Source: Cyclobacterium sp. SYSU L10401 (GTDB lineage: Bacteria > Bacteroidota > Bacteroidia > Cytophagales > Cyclobacteriaceae). From it: a stretch of DNA of 64,000 nucleotides. Made by a program: the position numbers and the translations under genes. The notes under the pieces are model-generated. The model was not told the origin of the DNA. It did not search any database and saw only the letters and a list, made by a program, of their open reading frames with translations. The stretch spans positions 486,598 through 550,597 of the forward strand of contig NZ_WOFO01000001.1 in the NCBI RefSeq assembly GCF_010993705.1, written 5' to 3'. This document shows positions 53,180 through 61,208 of the stretch, piece after piece. Positions within the stretch are counted from its first letter, which is position 1. Each line of letters starts with the position of its first letter.

Positions 53180-54412
53180 CTATTCTTTGGTAGCGAAATC
53201 CGGATAGGCATGCATGCCATGCTCATTGATATCCAGCCCTTCAATTTCTTCTCGCTCATCTACCCTTAAGCCAGTTGTTTTCTTGAGTACAAAAAATACC
53301 AGAAAGCTGAACAGTACACAGAAAGCTCCTATGGCGAATACTCCGGTAAGTTGTGATAAAATCTGGGATCCACCGGCCAAATCTCCAAAAATCCCTACGG
53401 CAAGTGTTCCCCAGATGCCACAAATCAGGTGAACAGAAATTGCTCCAACAGGATCATCGACCTTGATTTTATCAAATAGAACCACTCCAAATACAACCAA
53501 TATACCTCCGATAAAGCCTATAATAACGGCATCAGTGGGGGACATCAGGTCTGCACCTGCGGTAATGCTGACCAATCCTGCCAAAATTCCATTGAGCACC
53601 ATGGTTATATCATAAGCTTTAAATTTCAGATAGGATGCCAAAAGTGCGCCAAAAGCTCCTGAGGCTGCGGCCAGTGCGGTGGTTACAAAAACAAGCGAAA
53701 CGGCAGCTGGATCGGCTGATAATACGGAGCCTCCGTTAAATCCAAACCAACCAAACCAAAGTAAAAACACCCCGAAGGTTGCCAAAGGAATGTTGTGGCC
53801 TGGTATGGCATTCATCTTGCCATCTTTGTATTTTCCTATTCTTGGTCCAAGCAGATAAGCGCCAATCAAAGCGCCCCAACCTCCTACGGAATGAACGATA
53901 GTAGATCCTGCGAAGTCATAGAAAGGTGTAGCCAGGGTGTCCAGAAATCCCCCTCCCCATTTCCACATGCCTACAATGGGGTAACAAATGCCCACATACA
54001 AGAGGGAGAAGAATATAAATGGACCAAGCTTGATCCTTTCTGCAACGGCTCCTGAAACGATGGTAGCTGCCGTTGCTGCAAACATGGCCTGGAAAATAAA
54101 ATCTGTAAAAAACGTATACCCCTCGCTATAGGCTGCGGTGTTTCCTCCTTCCGGAAGGCTTATTCCCAGACCTGCAAGTCCGAAAACACCTCCGGAAAAG
54201 GCTTCACCAGGGTACATCAGGTTAAATCCAATGAAGGCATAGGTAATCAAACCCAATGCCGGAATAATTGTGTTTTTAAATAGAATGTTGACGGTGTTTT
54301 TTGCCCTTGTCAGTCCGGCTTCCAAGGCTGCAAACCCAAGGTGCATGATAAAAACCAAAATGGTGGCCACCATGATCCACAGGTTGTTAACGGTAAATAA
54401 TTCCTGGTTCAT
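53180..54412 (-). CDS. amtB: Ammonium transporter
   Basis: A 410-residue Amt/MEP/Rh channel with 11 helices. The twin His pair of the pore is in STIVHSVGGWGALIGAYLLGPR and ISVHLICGIWGTLAVGIF, and the signature FGVFLLWFGWFGFNGGS is present. There is no cleavable signal peptide: the protein starts with a short periplasmic NQELFTVNNLW before helix 1. The C-terminal tail (DEREEIEGLDINEHGMHAYPDF) is the P-II docking element. It lies 57 bases downstream of glnB on the same strand, the classical glnK-amtB order, so the P-II protein should block the channel at high nitrogen. Confidence 0.97.
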   Translation of the reverse strand: MNQELFTVNNLWIMVATILVFIMHLGFAALEAGLTRAKNTVNILFKNTIIPALGLITYAFIGFNLMYPGEAFSGGVFGLAGLGISLPEGGNTAAYSEGYTFFTDFIFQAMFAATAATIVSGAVAERIKLGPFIFFSLLYVGICYPIVGMWKWGGGFLDTLATPFYDFAGSTIVHSVGGWGALIGAYLLGPRIGKYKDGKMNAIPGHNIPLATFGVFLLWFGWFGFNGGSVLSADPAAVSLVFVTTALAAASGAFGALLASYLKFKAYDITMVLNGILAGLVSITAGADLMSPTDAVIIGFIGGILVVFGVVLFDKIKVDDPVGAISVHLICGIWGTLAVGIFGDLAGGSQILSQLTGVFAIGAFCVLFSFLVFFVLKKTTGLRVDEREEIEGLDINEHGMHAYPDFATKE

Positions 54413-54469
54413 TTGTATTTAATTTTATAAGTTGGAATAAAATTTGGGTGATAAGTAAATTTGGACTGC

Positions 54470-54808
54470 TTACAATGCACTTTCTCCGGTATCGTTGTTT
54501 CTGATCCTGAAAGCTTTTCCTACATCGTAGACAAAAATTTTACCGTCGCCAATTTCACCTGTTTTTCCCTCCTTGAGGATACAATTGACGACCTCTTCTT
54601 CCATTTCATCCGGAACTACTATTTCCAGCTTCGTCCTTGGAATAAAGGTAGGCTCATAGGCCACACCACGATAGGTTTGGGTTTTGGCATGCTGCAGGCC
54701 CATTCCTTTTACTTCGAAAAAAGTCAGAAATTTTACACCTAATCCAGACAGGCAATTGTGGATTTCATCAAATTTTGAAGTTCTAATTAAAGCTTCTATT
54801 TTTTTCAT
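54470..54808 (-). CDS. glnB: P-II family nitrogen regulatory protein
   Basis: A 112-residue P-II signal protein that binds ATP, ADP and 2-oxoglutarate and controls the adjacent ammonium channel. The T-loop has YRGVAYEPTF with the uridylylation Tyr at the conserved place, and the C-terminal signature GKTGEIGDGKIFVYDV and IRNNDTGESAL is complete. Whether it is modified cannot be said, as no uridylyltransferase gene is in the window. It is the first gene of the glnB-amtB transcript, with a clear Bacteroidota promoter about 58 bases upstream and an inverted repeat further up. The symbol could equally be glnK. Confidence 0.96.
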   Translation of the reverse strand: MKKIEALIRTSKFDEIHNCLSGLGVKFLTFFEVKGMGLQHAKTQTYRGVAYEPTFIPRTKLEIVVPDEMEEEVVNCILKEGKTGEIGDGKIFVYDVGKAFRIRNNDTGESAL

Positions 54809-54865
54809 TTTTCTAACAGGGTTAATGTTTTATTAATGATTCTACGATTAAAAATTTATTTTTTT

Positions 54866-54896
54866 CAAAATTAAAAAATTCAAACTGATTTATCAA
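54866..54896 (-). promoter_or_regulatory. Promoter of the glnB-amtB operon
   Basis: On the minus strand, TTG (54896-54894), a 20-base spacer, then TAATTTTG (54873-54866), an exact match at both elements. The start of transcription should be near 54859, about 50 bases before the glnB ATG. Confidence 0.6.
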
Positions 54897-54922
54897 TAGA
54901 TTTTAACCTTAATATTGGTAGT

Positions 54923-54940
54923 AGGGTAAAAATATACCCT
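54923..54940. promoter_or_regulatory. Inverted repeat upstream of the glnB promoter
   Basis: AGGGTA-AAAATA-TACCCT, a perfect 6-bp inverted repeat whose near edge lies 26 bases beyond the -33 element, the place where an activator would sit. It may be the binding site of a nitrogen regulator. The rest of the 372-bp gap (54809-55180) is AT-rich and has no gene. Confidence 0.4.
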
Positions 54941-55119
54941 GAAGTCACTGAAATAATGCATAAAAATTTCTCAAAAGGCAAATTTATTACCTTCAATACG
55001 TAAAAAAAGGTTTAATTTACTCATATTGACTATTTTTAACATAGCAAGATGAAGCCAATATGGAAATTCAGAAACCAAAAAAAGACTTGGATATACCTCA
55101 TTAAAAAGAGTAAAAAAAT

Positions 55120-55127
55120 TAACTTTG
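55120..55127 (+). promoter_or_regulatory. Candidate -7 element for the nucleotidyltransferase gene
   Basis: TAACTTTG is an exact TAnnTTTG match, 53 bases before the start codon. No TTG lies at the proper distance upstream, so support is partial. Confidence 0.35.
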
Positions 55128-55180
55128 CAGGAATTGTTAGATTTTAAAGTTGAATACTTACCACCAATTCTTTTAAATAT

Positions 55181-56083
55181 ATGATTGATAAACCTACACT
55201 TTTGATTTTAGCTGCGGGTATGGGCAGCAGATATGGAGGAGACAAACAGATTGATGGGTTTGGCCCGAACAGAGAGACCATTTTAGAATATTCCGTATTT
55301 GATGCCATCCGGTCTGGTTTTGGTAAAGTGGTGTTTATCGTGCGCAAAGAAATTCTGGAAGAAGCAAAGGCCATGTTTGTCCCAAAATTTGGAAGTCAGA
55401 TTAAGTTGGAATTTGTAGTACAGGCCCTGGACAGCATGGTGCCGGAAAATTACCAACATCCGGATAGGAAAAAGCCTTATGGTACTGCTCATGCTCTTTT
55501 GTGCGCCAAGAATGTCATACAGGAACCCTTCGCTGTAATCAATGCCGATGATTTTTATGGTGTGGAGGCATTCCGCATGCTTGCTTCATTTTTAACCAAA
55601 GACGTAAAGTCAGACCTGCACTGCATGGTGGGGTATGCCATTAATAATGTGTTGTCAGCTCATGGAACGGTAAGCAGGGGGGTTTGTGAAGTCTCTCCGG
55701 AAGGATACCTGAAGGGAATGATAGAGCGCACCAGTATTTCTAAAAAGTCTGATGGTATTTTTCATGAAGAGGGATCGGAAAAAATTATGATCTCACCGGA
55801 CAATCCAGTTTCCATGAATTGCTGGGGTTTTCATCCTGCTGTTTTTGAACAGACGGAGAAACTATGGCAGTCATTTCTGGAAGAAAACAAGGAGAATCTG
55901 AAATCCGAATTTTATATACCAAAAGTGGTGAATTCTTTGATTGAGGAAGACATGGCCAGGGTGAAAATTCTTGAAGGCGGGAAAATATGGTTTGGAGTTA
56001 CTTATCCCGAGGATAGGGAATATGTGATGAAAGCCTTGAAACGCCTGCATGAGGAAGGGGTTTATCCTGAAAAATTATGGTAA
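55181..56083 (+). CDS. Sugar-phosphate nucleotidyltransferase family protein
   Basis: A 300-residue GT-A-like nucleotidyltransferase that would form an NDP-sugar from an NTP and a sugar-1-phosphate. The NTP-binding loop reads LAAGMGSRYGGDKQ (residues 10-23), in which GSRYGG replaces the common GTRL sequence, and PYGTAHALLCAKN and INADDFYG (metal-binding Asp) follow. The WGFHPAVFEQ strand near residue 220 is characteristic of the Bacteroidota group. It differs from RmlA and GalU in these motifs, so the sugar cannot be named. In related genomes it often pairs with a small-molecule kinase, which is absent here. Its gene stands alone. Confidence 0.85.
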   Translation: MIDKPTLLILAAGMGSRYGGDKQIDGFGPNRETILEYSVFDAIRSGFGKVVFIVRKEILEEAKAMFVPKFGSQIKLEFVVQALDSMVPENYQHPDRKKPYGTAHALLCAKNVIQEPFAVINADDFYGVEAFRMLASFLTKDVKSDLHCMVGYAINNVLSAHGTVSRGVCEVSPEGYLKGMIERTSISKKSDGIFHEEGSEKIMISPDNPVSMNCWGFHPAVFEQTEKLWQSFLEENKENLKSEFYIPKVVNSLIEEDMARVKILEGGKIWFGVTYPEDREYVMKALKRLHEEGVYPEKLW

Positions 56084-56406
56084 TTGGTTAAAGTAATGTC
56101 TATTCCTTTATTTCGAGCTGAGGTTTGGTATTAAAAATAGATGAATTTTTTCTATAGAAATACCGGTTTGATTTTACACCTGGCGATCAGTTAGCTAAAA
56201 AAGATTATTTCAGAAGTGAAGCCGAAATACAAGGAGAAGGGGTCGGATTTTTTTGAAGCATTGGAGAGATAATTATCGGTTAGTGATATTCTTGCATTTC
56301 CCGAATCCAGATTGCTCCGGCAACTGCGGGATAAAATTTTGTAATTGGTATGCATTTTTAATTAACTTTAAGTCAACATATTTATTCACCCGTATAAATT
56401 TCCAGC
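56084..56406. other. 323-bp intergenic region without a gene
   Basis: I see no supported ORF, terminator or promoter. An ORF-like stretch starting near 56253 overlaps the DoxX start in another frame and has no family features. The sequence shortly before DoxX (TAAATTTC) resembles a -7 element with one mismatch. Confidence 0.5.
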
Positions 56407-56823
56407 ATGAAAAAATTAGTTTTTTCTCATTTTCCTGTAGCAGCAGATGTGGCCTTGCTATTTTTAAGAGTTGGTGCCTCAGTCATGCTCCTGACACACG
56501 GTTGGTCAAAAATCACCAATTACAGTGAGCGCTTAAATAGTTTTGCTGATCCCATTGGGTTAGGCCCTTCTCTTTCTTTGCAATTGGTTATTTTTGCAGA
56601 GGTATTTTGTGCAATATTTTTGATTTTGGGTTTTATGAGCCGGATATTTTTGATCCCCCTAATCATCAATATGGCTGTGATCGCCTTTATATCCCATGGT
56701 GATGACCCATTCAATAGACAGGAATTACCCTTATTGTATTTATTGGTGTTTGTTGTTTTGATGTTAATGGGGCCGGGGAAAATCTCTCTCGACGGGCAAA
56801 TCCTGAAGAGGCGCTGGTATTAG
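56407..56823 (+). CDS. DoxX family membrane protein
   Basis: A 138-residue inner-membrane protein with four helices (about 14-30, 55-76, 79-96, 108-127). The DoxX signature includes LLFLRVGASVMLLTHGWSKI at the start, FAEVFCAIFLILGFMSR in the middle and NRQELPLLYLLVFVVLMLMGPGKISLDG at the end. The family is linked to thiol-redox or quinone functions in a few cases; no specific role can be inferred. Its 3' end overlaps the convergent recF gene by four bases. Confidence 0.92.
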   Translation: MKKLVFSHFPVAADVALLFLRVGASVMLLTHGWSKITNYSERLNSFADPIGLGPSLSLQLVIFAEVFCAIFLILGFMSRIFLIPLIINMAVIAFISHGDDPFNRQELPLLYLLVFVVLMLMGPGKISLDGQILKRRWY

Positions 56824-57932
56824 TTTGTTTCATCCGGAAAGATTTGATTGTCCATGATTTCAAAAAACCGGGCCTCAGTATTGATGGTCTTAAGGATCTC
56901 TTTGGACCTTTCTGGTCTGGCATCAGTGATAAAGAGTTGTCCGAATTCCTTTTTAGCCACCCTATCCATTAGGTGAAAGATCCTTTGGTCATCTAGTTTG
57001 TCAAAAATGTCATCCAACAACAATAATGGTTTGGTGCCTTTGATTGTTTTGAAAATAAAAAACTGAGCCAGTTTCAGGCTGATCAAGAAAGATTTCTTTT
57101 GACCTTGTGAGCCGAATTTTTTTATGGGATAATGATTCAGCCGGAAAAGATAATCGTCTTTATGGATACCGAAGTGGGTTCTTTTTAGCAGAAGATCTCT
57201 TTCCAGCGACTTTTCAAAAGAGCGGGGGAAATCCTCTTTTTGGACCTGACTTTGGTAAACAATGCTTACCGCTTCTTTTTCTCCGGAAATAGCCCTGTAA
57301 TGTTCTAGAAAATAGGGTGAAAAATCTGCCAGAAAATCCGTCCGCTTTTTAAAAATGGCCTGAGATAATTGGGTCAACTGCAGGTCGTAGGGAAGCAGCT
57401 GCTGTTGATCTACTCTTTTTTCTTCCGCAAACCTTTTAAGCAGGGCATTTCGTTGCTTCAAATGGTGTTGGTAGCGAATAAGTAATTGCAGGTAATGGTT
57501 GTCTGTTTGACTGATCATGCCATCAAAAAATTTTCTTCTTTCCTCACTCCCGCCGTTGATCATCAGTGTATCATCCGGTGCAATTAATACCAGCGGCAAA
57601 AGTCCTATGTGTTCACTAAGCCGGTGATACGCTTTTCCATTCACCTCCAATCTTTTTTTTTTGTGACTTTCATAAACGCAATTCAGACTCAGTACTTTTT
57701 CGTTCAGGTCAAAATCTCCTTTGATGGTAAAAAAGCCTTTGCCGTGCATGATGTGGTAGCTGTCCAGGGGGAGCAGGGCGCTTCTGCTGAGGCACAGGTA
57801 ATGGATGGCATCCAGTAAATTGGTTTTGCCTGCCCCATTTTCTCCAAAAAAGCAATTTACTTCCTTGCTGAAATCCAAATACACCCTTTGGTAATTTTTA
57901 AATTGAATAAGTTCTAGGTTTTTAAGGTACAT
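56820..57932 (-). CDS. recF: DNA replication and repair protein RecF
   Basis: A 370-residue SMC-like ATPase that loads RecA at gaps together with RecO and RecR. The Walker A is GENGAGKTNLLDAI (residues about 30-43), the signature motif is FGSQGQKKSFLISLKLAQF (around 280) and Walker B is LLLLDDIFDKLD (near 308). The FGEN-type start and the D-loop Leu-Asp are canonical, and length is usual. In many genomes recF sits with dnaA and dnaN; here it is alone and convergent to DoxX, which is frequent in Bacteroidota. It is divergent from pdhA, with 104 bases between the two start codons. Confidence 0.96.
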   Translation of the reverse strand: MYLKNLELIQFKNYQRVYLDFSKEVNCFFGENGAGKTNLLDAIHYLCLSRSALLPLDSYHIMHGKGFFTIKGDFDLNEKVLSLNCVYESHKKKRLEVNGKAYHRLSEHIGLLPLVLIAPDDTLMINGGSEERRKFFDGMISQTDNHYLQLLIRYQHHLKQRNALLKRFAEEKRVDQQQLLPYDLQLTQLSQAIFKKRTDFLADFSPYFLEHYRAISGEKEAVSIVYQSQVQKEDFPRSFEKSLERDLLLKRTHFGIHKDDYLFRLNHYPIKKFGSQGQKKSFLISLKLAQFFIFKTIKGTKPLLLLDDIFDKLDDQRIFHLMDRVAKKEFGQLFITDARPERSKEILKTINTEARFFEIMDNQIFPDETN

Positions 57933-57995
57933 GGATATTTCAGCGGATGTTGTTGACTATTTTTGAAAAAGACGTCGAAATTGCTTTGATTTCAT

Positions 57996-58003
57996 TATAT
58001 TTG
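57996..58003 (+). promoter_or_regulatory. Candidate -7 element for pdhA
   Basis: TATATTTG is an exact TAnnTTTG match, 33 bases before the ATG at 58037, giving a leader of about 25 bases. The -33 region lacks a TTG at the 20-base spacing. Confidence 0.4.
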
Positions 58004-58036
58004 AACCCAAAGTTAGCATATTTTATAGAATACGAT

Positions 58037-59059
58037 ATGGCAAAGAAGAGTACGAGTACAAGTAAATCTAAAGTAAAATATTCGAAGGAAACCTACACTT
58101 ATTGGTTTGAGAGCATGTTACTGATGAGGCGTTTTGAAGAAAAAGCAGGACAGCTCTATGGGCAGCAAAAAATCAGGGGTTTCTGCCACCTGTATATAGG
58201 ACAGGAAGCCTGCGCCTCGGGGGCTATCACTGCCCTGGAAAAAGACGATAAATGGATCACTGCTTACAGGTGCCACGCTACTCCTTTGGGGCTCGGAACT
58301 GATCCGGGAGCAGTTATGGCAGAGCTTTTTGGAAAAGAAACTGGAACCACCAAGGGAAAAGGGGGGTCCATGCATATTTTTGATAAATCCAAGAATTTTG
58401 CCGGCGGACATGCCATCGTAGGTGCCCAGATTCCCATGGGGCTTGGAATTGGCTTTGCCGAGAAGTACAAAGGCACAAAGAATTTATGTATTTGTTATTT
58501 GGGTGACGGTGCAGTGAGACAGGGAGCTTTTCATGAAGCACTCAACCTGGCCATGCTTTATAAAACGCCAGTTATATTTGTCATTGAAAATAACGGATAT
58601 GCCATGGGTACCTCTGTGAAGCGTTCCTCCAATGTGGATGAGTTGTATACCCTGGGTGAGGCCTATGATATTCCTTCTTTCCCTGTAGATGCCATGAACG
58701 TAGAAGAGGTTCATGAAGCAGTAAAAGAGGCAGCTGACAGGGCCAGAAAAGGAGATGGACCGACCCTTTTGGAATTCAGAACTTACCGGTACAAGGGACA
58801 CTCGATGTCAGATCCACAAAAATACCGGACCAAAGAAGAGGTAGAGGAATACAAGCAAAGGGATCCTGTAGAACAGGTTAAACAGACCATTCTGGAAAAC
58901 AAAATCCTCAGTGAGGATGAAATTAAAAAAATAGAGGCCAAAGTGAAGCAACAGGTAGCTGATGCTGTGAAGTTTGCTGAGGAATCTCCCTGGCCTAAAG
59001 GTGAAGATGCCTTTAAAGATGTTTATGCAGAAGACGATTACCCTTTTGTCAGGGAATAG
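58037..59059 (+). CDS. pdhA: Pyruvate dehydrogenase E1 component, alpha subunit
   Basis: A 340-residue thiamine-diphosphate enzyme subunit that decarboxylates pyruvate in the PDH complex. It has FEEKAGQLYGQQKIRGFCHLYIGQEA, the TPP motif GDGAVRQGAFHEALNLA, running into IENNGYAM, and the loop YRYKGHSMSDP. In the GDG motif the usual Asn is Arg (GDGAVRQG instead of GDGAxNQG), while the second half of the motif with NN is intact. I start at ATG 58037; an ATG at 57947 adds 30 residues that overlap the promoter element and are not conserved-looking. The beta subunit and E2 are not in the window, so the complex is encoded at separate loci. Confidence 0.93.
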   Translation: MAKKSTSTSKSKVKYSKETYTYWFESMLLMRRFEEKAGQLYGQQKIRGFCHLYIGQEACASGAITALEKDDKWITAYRCHATPLGLGTDPGAVMAELFGKETGTTKGKGGSMHIFDKSKNFAGGHAIVGAQIPMGLGIGFAEKYKGTKNLCICYLGDGAVRQGAFHEALNLAMLYKTPVIFVIENNGYAMGTSVKRSSNVDELYTLGEAYDIPSFPVDAMNVEEVHEAVKEAADRARKGDGPTLLEFRTYRYKGHSMSDPQKYRTKEEVEEYKQRDPVEQVKQTILENKILSEDEIKKIEAKVKQQVADAVKFAEESPWPKGEDAFKDVYAEDDYPFVRE

Positions 59060-59082
59060 TCAAATGATATAAGACTAATCTG

Positions 59083-59116
59083 ACCATCCGGAATTTCCGG
59101 ATGGTTTTTATTTTTT
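59083..59116 (+). terminator. Rho-independent terminator after pdhA
   Basis: ACCATCCGG / CCGGATGGT, a 9-bp stem with the loop AATTT and a T-rich tail. It covers the stop codon of the convergent hydroxylase gene. Confidence 0.9.
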
Positions 59117-59731
59117 AGGGCTTGTCCCAAAAACATGATCCCATAGTGGCGTACTGACTCCAAATGCCACATCCGGATCCTTATAATGATGGATGGCATG
59201 GTTGACCCACAGGACTTTAAAGAGCCCCTTAGGTGGTGGGAAAGCATGGATAATATAATGTATACCCAGATAGCTAGCGTATCCGGATAAAAATCCTGGT
59301 AAAAAATAATTTACCTGCTCCGCTATCAAAAAACTGAATAGGTAGTATAATGCAACAGCATATCCTACTGATAGCATGGGTGGCATGGCCAGCCTTTTTT
59401 TATCTTTAGGATAGTCGTGGTGTATGCCATGAACAGAATATTGGATGTTCTTCTTCCATTTTTGAATAGGATTCATGTGATAAAAATAGCGATGCATCAG
59501 GTACTCCGTCAGGGTAAAAGCAAGGTAGCCAGCCAGAAAATATAGTATTCCCATACCCACAGGTAAATGGCTATAAAACCAGGCCCGGTACAGCAAGAAG
59601 CCTGCAAGCAGGAGGAAAAGTACGATGGGTATCCCTACATGAGTTTTGGTTAGTTTTTCTAAAATGGGATGCTTGAAGATTTCAGCAGTTCCATGATTGT
59701 CCGGTTTGTCTAATTTTCCAATTTTTTTCAT
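59108..59731 (-). CDS. Fatty-acid hydroxylase/sterol desaturase superfamily protein
   Basis: A 207-residue di-iron membrane enzyme with four helices. The histidine clusters are HRYFYH, HGIHH, HYIIHA and NHAIHH, the layout of the FA2H/sterol desaturase family. In Bacteroidota such enzymes hydroxylate the acyl chain of sphingolipids at the 2-position, or fatty acids in other lipids. The order and spacing of the His motifs fit the fatty-acid 2-hydroxylase type best, but the substrate is inferred. It runs convergent to pdhA and its stop lies inside the shared terminator. Confidence 0.9.
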   Translation of the reverse strand: MKKIGKLDKPDNHGTAEIFKHPILEKLTKTHVGIPIVLFLLLAGFLLYRAWFYSHLPVGMGILYFLAGYLAFTLTEYLMHRYFYHMNPIQKWKKNIQYSVHGIHHDYPKDKKRLAMPPMLSVGYAVALYYLFSFLIAEQVNYFLPGFLSGYASYLGIHYIIHAFPPPKGLFKVLWVNHAIHHYKDPDVAFGVSTPLWDHVFGTSPKK

Positions 59732-59857
59732 TTCCGATCGATTTTAGCTCTTGCTGGTATGACAAGCAAGTTTCAATTTACCCTATGTCATAAATATTTT
59801 ATTTTGAGTAAGGGTAAACTTTGGTTTGGTTGTCACAGGACTATATCACAAATTGAA

Positions 59858-60955
59858 ATGTCCAAAACCATGAAAAAAAACTATTATTTGATTGCTATTA
59901 GCAGCCTGTTGGTCACCTTGTTTGCAGTTGGTGCTACGGCTCAGGAAAACCGCCCTGCCCACCTGGGTTTTCTTTATCCCCTCAGTACAAATGGTGTACG
60001 CGCCGCAGACTACTCCAATGATGTAAGTATCCATGCCCTGACGGGACTGTCCGGGGGTGAACGAGGCCTGGCCGTCTATGGACTTGGGGGCCTTATCAAA
60101 GGAGATGCTACAGGCTTTCAATCCGCTGGATTATGGCTTTCCGTTTCCGGTGAAGTCAGGGGATTGCAGGTTTCCGGGCTTGTCAATCAAGCCCGGCAGG
60201 CAGGTAAGAGCGTTCAGGTAGCTGGCTTGGTGAATAGGTCAAAGGAAACATCAGGTGTTCAGCTGTCAGGTATTGTCAATGCCACCGCCTCCTTCAGGGG
60301 GGCTCAGTTAACAGGGATTGCCAATTTTTCTCAGCAGGCAGAGGGAATCCAACTTTCCGGAATCCTGAATTTGGCCGAAGAAGTTAATGGTATTCAGATT
60401 TCAGGTTTGATAAACAAAGCCAAAACCGTAAAAGGCATCCAATTGTCTGGCTTGATCAATATTGCCGACAGCAGCGATTACCCCATAGGGATCCTTAACC
60501 TGATCGCTAATGGAGAAAAAAGGCTGGGCATTTCAGTGGATGAAAATCTCACCCAGTTGATTAGTTTCAGGTCTGGAGGCCATCGCATGTATGGGATCAT
60601 TGGGTTGGGCTCTAATTTCACCCATGGTGATCTGCCATACGCCATGGAAACGGGCATAGGTATCAAACTATCGGATAGTAAACTATTCAAGCTGGACTTG
60701 GAAGCCAGCAATGTATGGGGGACTAATTTTAAGAAATGGGGAGGATATTCCAGAACTGGGATTCGCCTCCTTCCTGTATTGAAACTTTCCAGAAATTTGC
60801 AACTATATGCCGGTCCCAGTTTGAATTACATGAATACCCAAAATCCTAAAGGTCGGGATCTGGCAAAGTTTAAAATGTGGGACAAGAACCAAATGAATAC
60901 CTTTAAAGCCATTCACTGGGGATTCAATGCCGGGCTTCAAGTACGTATTCAGTAA
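59858..60955 (+). CDS. Exported repeat protein with GLxN-type 15-16-residue repeats
   Basis: A 365-residue protein with a signal peptide (YYLIAISSLLVTLFAVGATAQ). After a linker come about nine tandem repeats of 15-16 residues (coding bases 60068-60481), each containing a xQ[VL]xG[LI]xN core, such as LQVSGLVNQA, VQLSGIVNAT, IQLSGILNLA and IQISGLINKA. The C-terminal 150 residues resemble an outer-membrane barrel with Gly- and Tyr-rich strands (AIHWGFNAGLQVRIQ end). I recall similar repeats from Leptospira surface proteins called LA_2272-type, but I cannot confirm the link. The function is unknown. A longer start at 59759 is not used because it puts a hydrophilic segment in front of the signal. 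The start could also be ATG 59870. Confidence 0.8.
   Translation: MSKTMKKNYYLIAISSLLVTLFAVGATAQENRPAHLGFLYPLSTNGVRAADYSNDVSIHALTGLSGGERGLAVYGLGGLIKGDATGFQSAGLWLSVSGEVRGLQVSGLVNQARQAGKSVQVAGLVNRSKETSGVQLSGIVNATASFRGAQLTGIANFSQQAEGIQLSGILNLAEEVNGIQISGLINKAKTVKGIQLSGLINIADSSDYPIGILNLIANGEKRLGISVDENLTQLISFRSGGHRMYGIIGLGSNFTHGDLPYAMETGIGIKLSDSKLFKLDLEASNVWGTNFKKWGGYSRTGIRLLPVLKLSRNLQLYAGPSLNYMNTQNPKGRDLAKFKMWDKNQMNTFKAIHWGFNAGLQVRIQ
60068..60481 (+). repeat. Tandem 45-48-bp coding repeats (9 units)
   Basis: Three units of 16 codons followed by six units of 15 codons. All carry the strand-turn core [LVIA]Q-x-x-G-[LI]-x-N, which suggests a beta-solenoid with one turn per unit. DNA identity between units is modest, so the repeats are old rather than freshly amplified. 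Confidence 0.85.
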
Positions 60956-61153
60956 AAATGAAAAGGCTACCTTTAAAGCAAGTTTCAGTACAGTTTTGTC
61001 GGAGGCAATGAAGTAACCCAGTTATGACGGGGAAAAGTGAATAAAGGTGTTGCCTGCTTGAATAGATTAAGTTAAAATGAAAAGGAATTATATTAATAGC
61101 GCCTTTCCAGCAGTCAAAAGGTTAACCCTGGTCAGGATTTCAGGAGAAGTGAC

Positions 61154-61201
61154 ATGAATAAATTAGATGTAAAGCGATTATGGATGCCCGATTTAACCTG
61201 A
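61154..61201 (+). other. Possible leader ORF of 15 residues before the sigma gene
   Basis: ATG at 61154 is preceded by AGGAG at 61142-61146 and reads through 15 sense codons to a TGA ending at 61201. It ends seven bases before the GTG start of the sigma gene and is out of frame with it. It could be a regulatory leader peptide or mark a frameshifted sigma N-terminus. Bases 60956-61153 are otherwise free of genes. Confidence 0.3.
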
Positions 61202-61208
61202 GTAAGGA

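Noticed and set aside
56253-56528. 91-residue plus-strand ORF before DoxX
   Set aside because: It overlaps the DoxX start in another frame, and its Cys- and His-rich translation has no recognisable domain. DoxX explains the region better.
57947-58036. 30-residue N-terminal extension of PdhA
   Set aside because: The stretch covers the -7 element and has no similarity to E1 alpha N-termini; ATG 58037 gives the normal family length.
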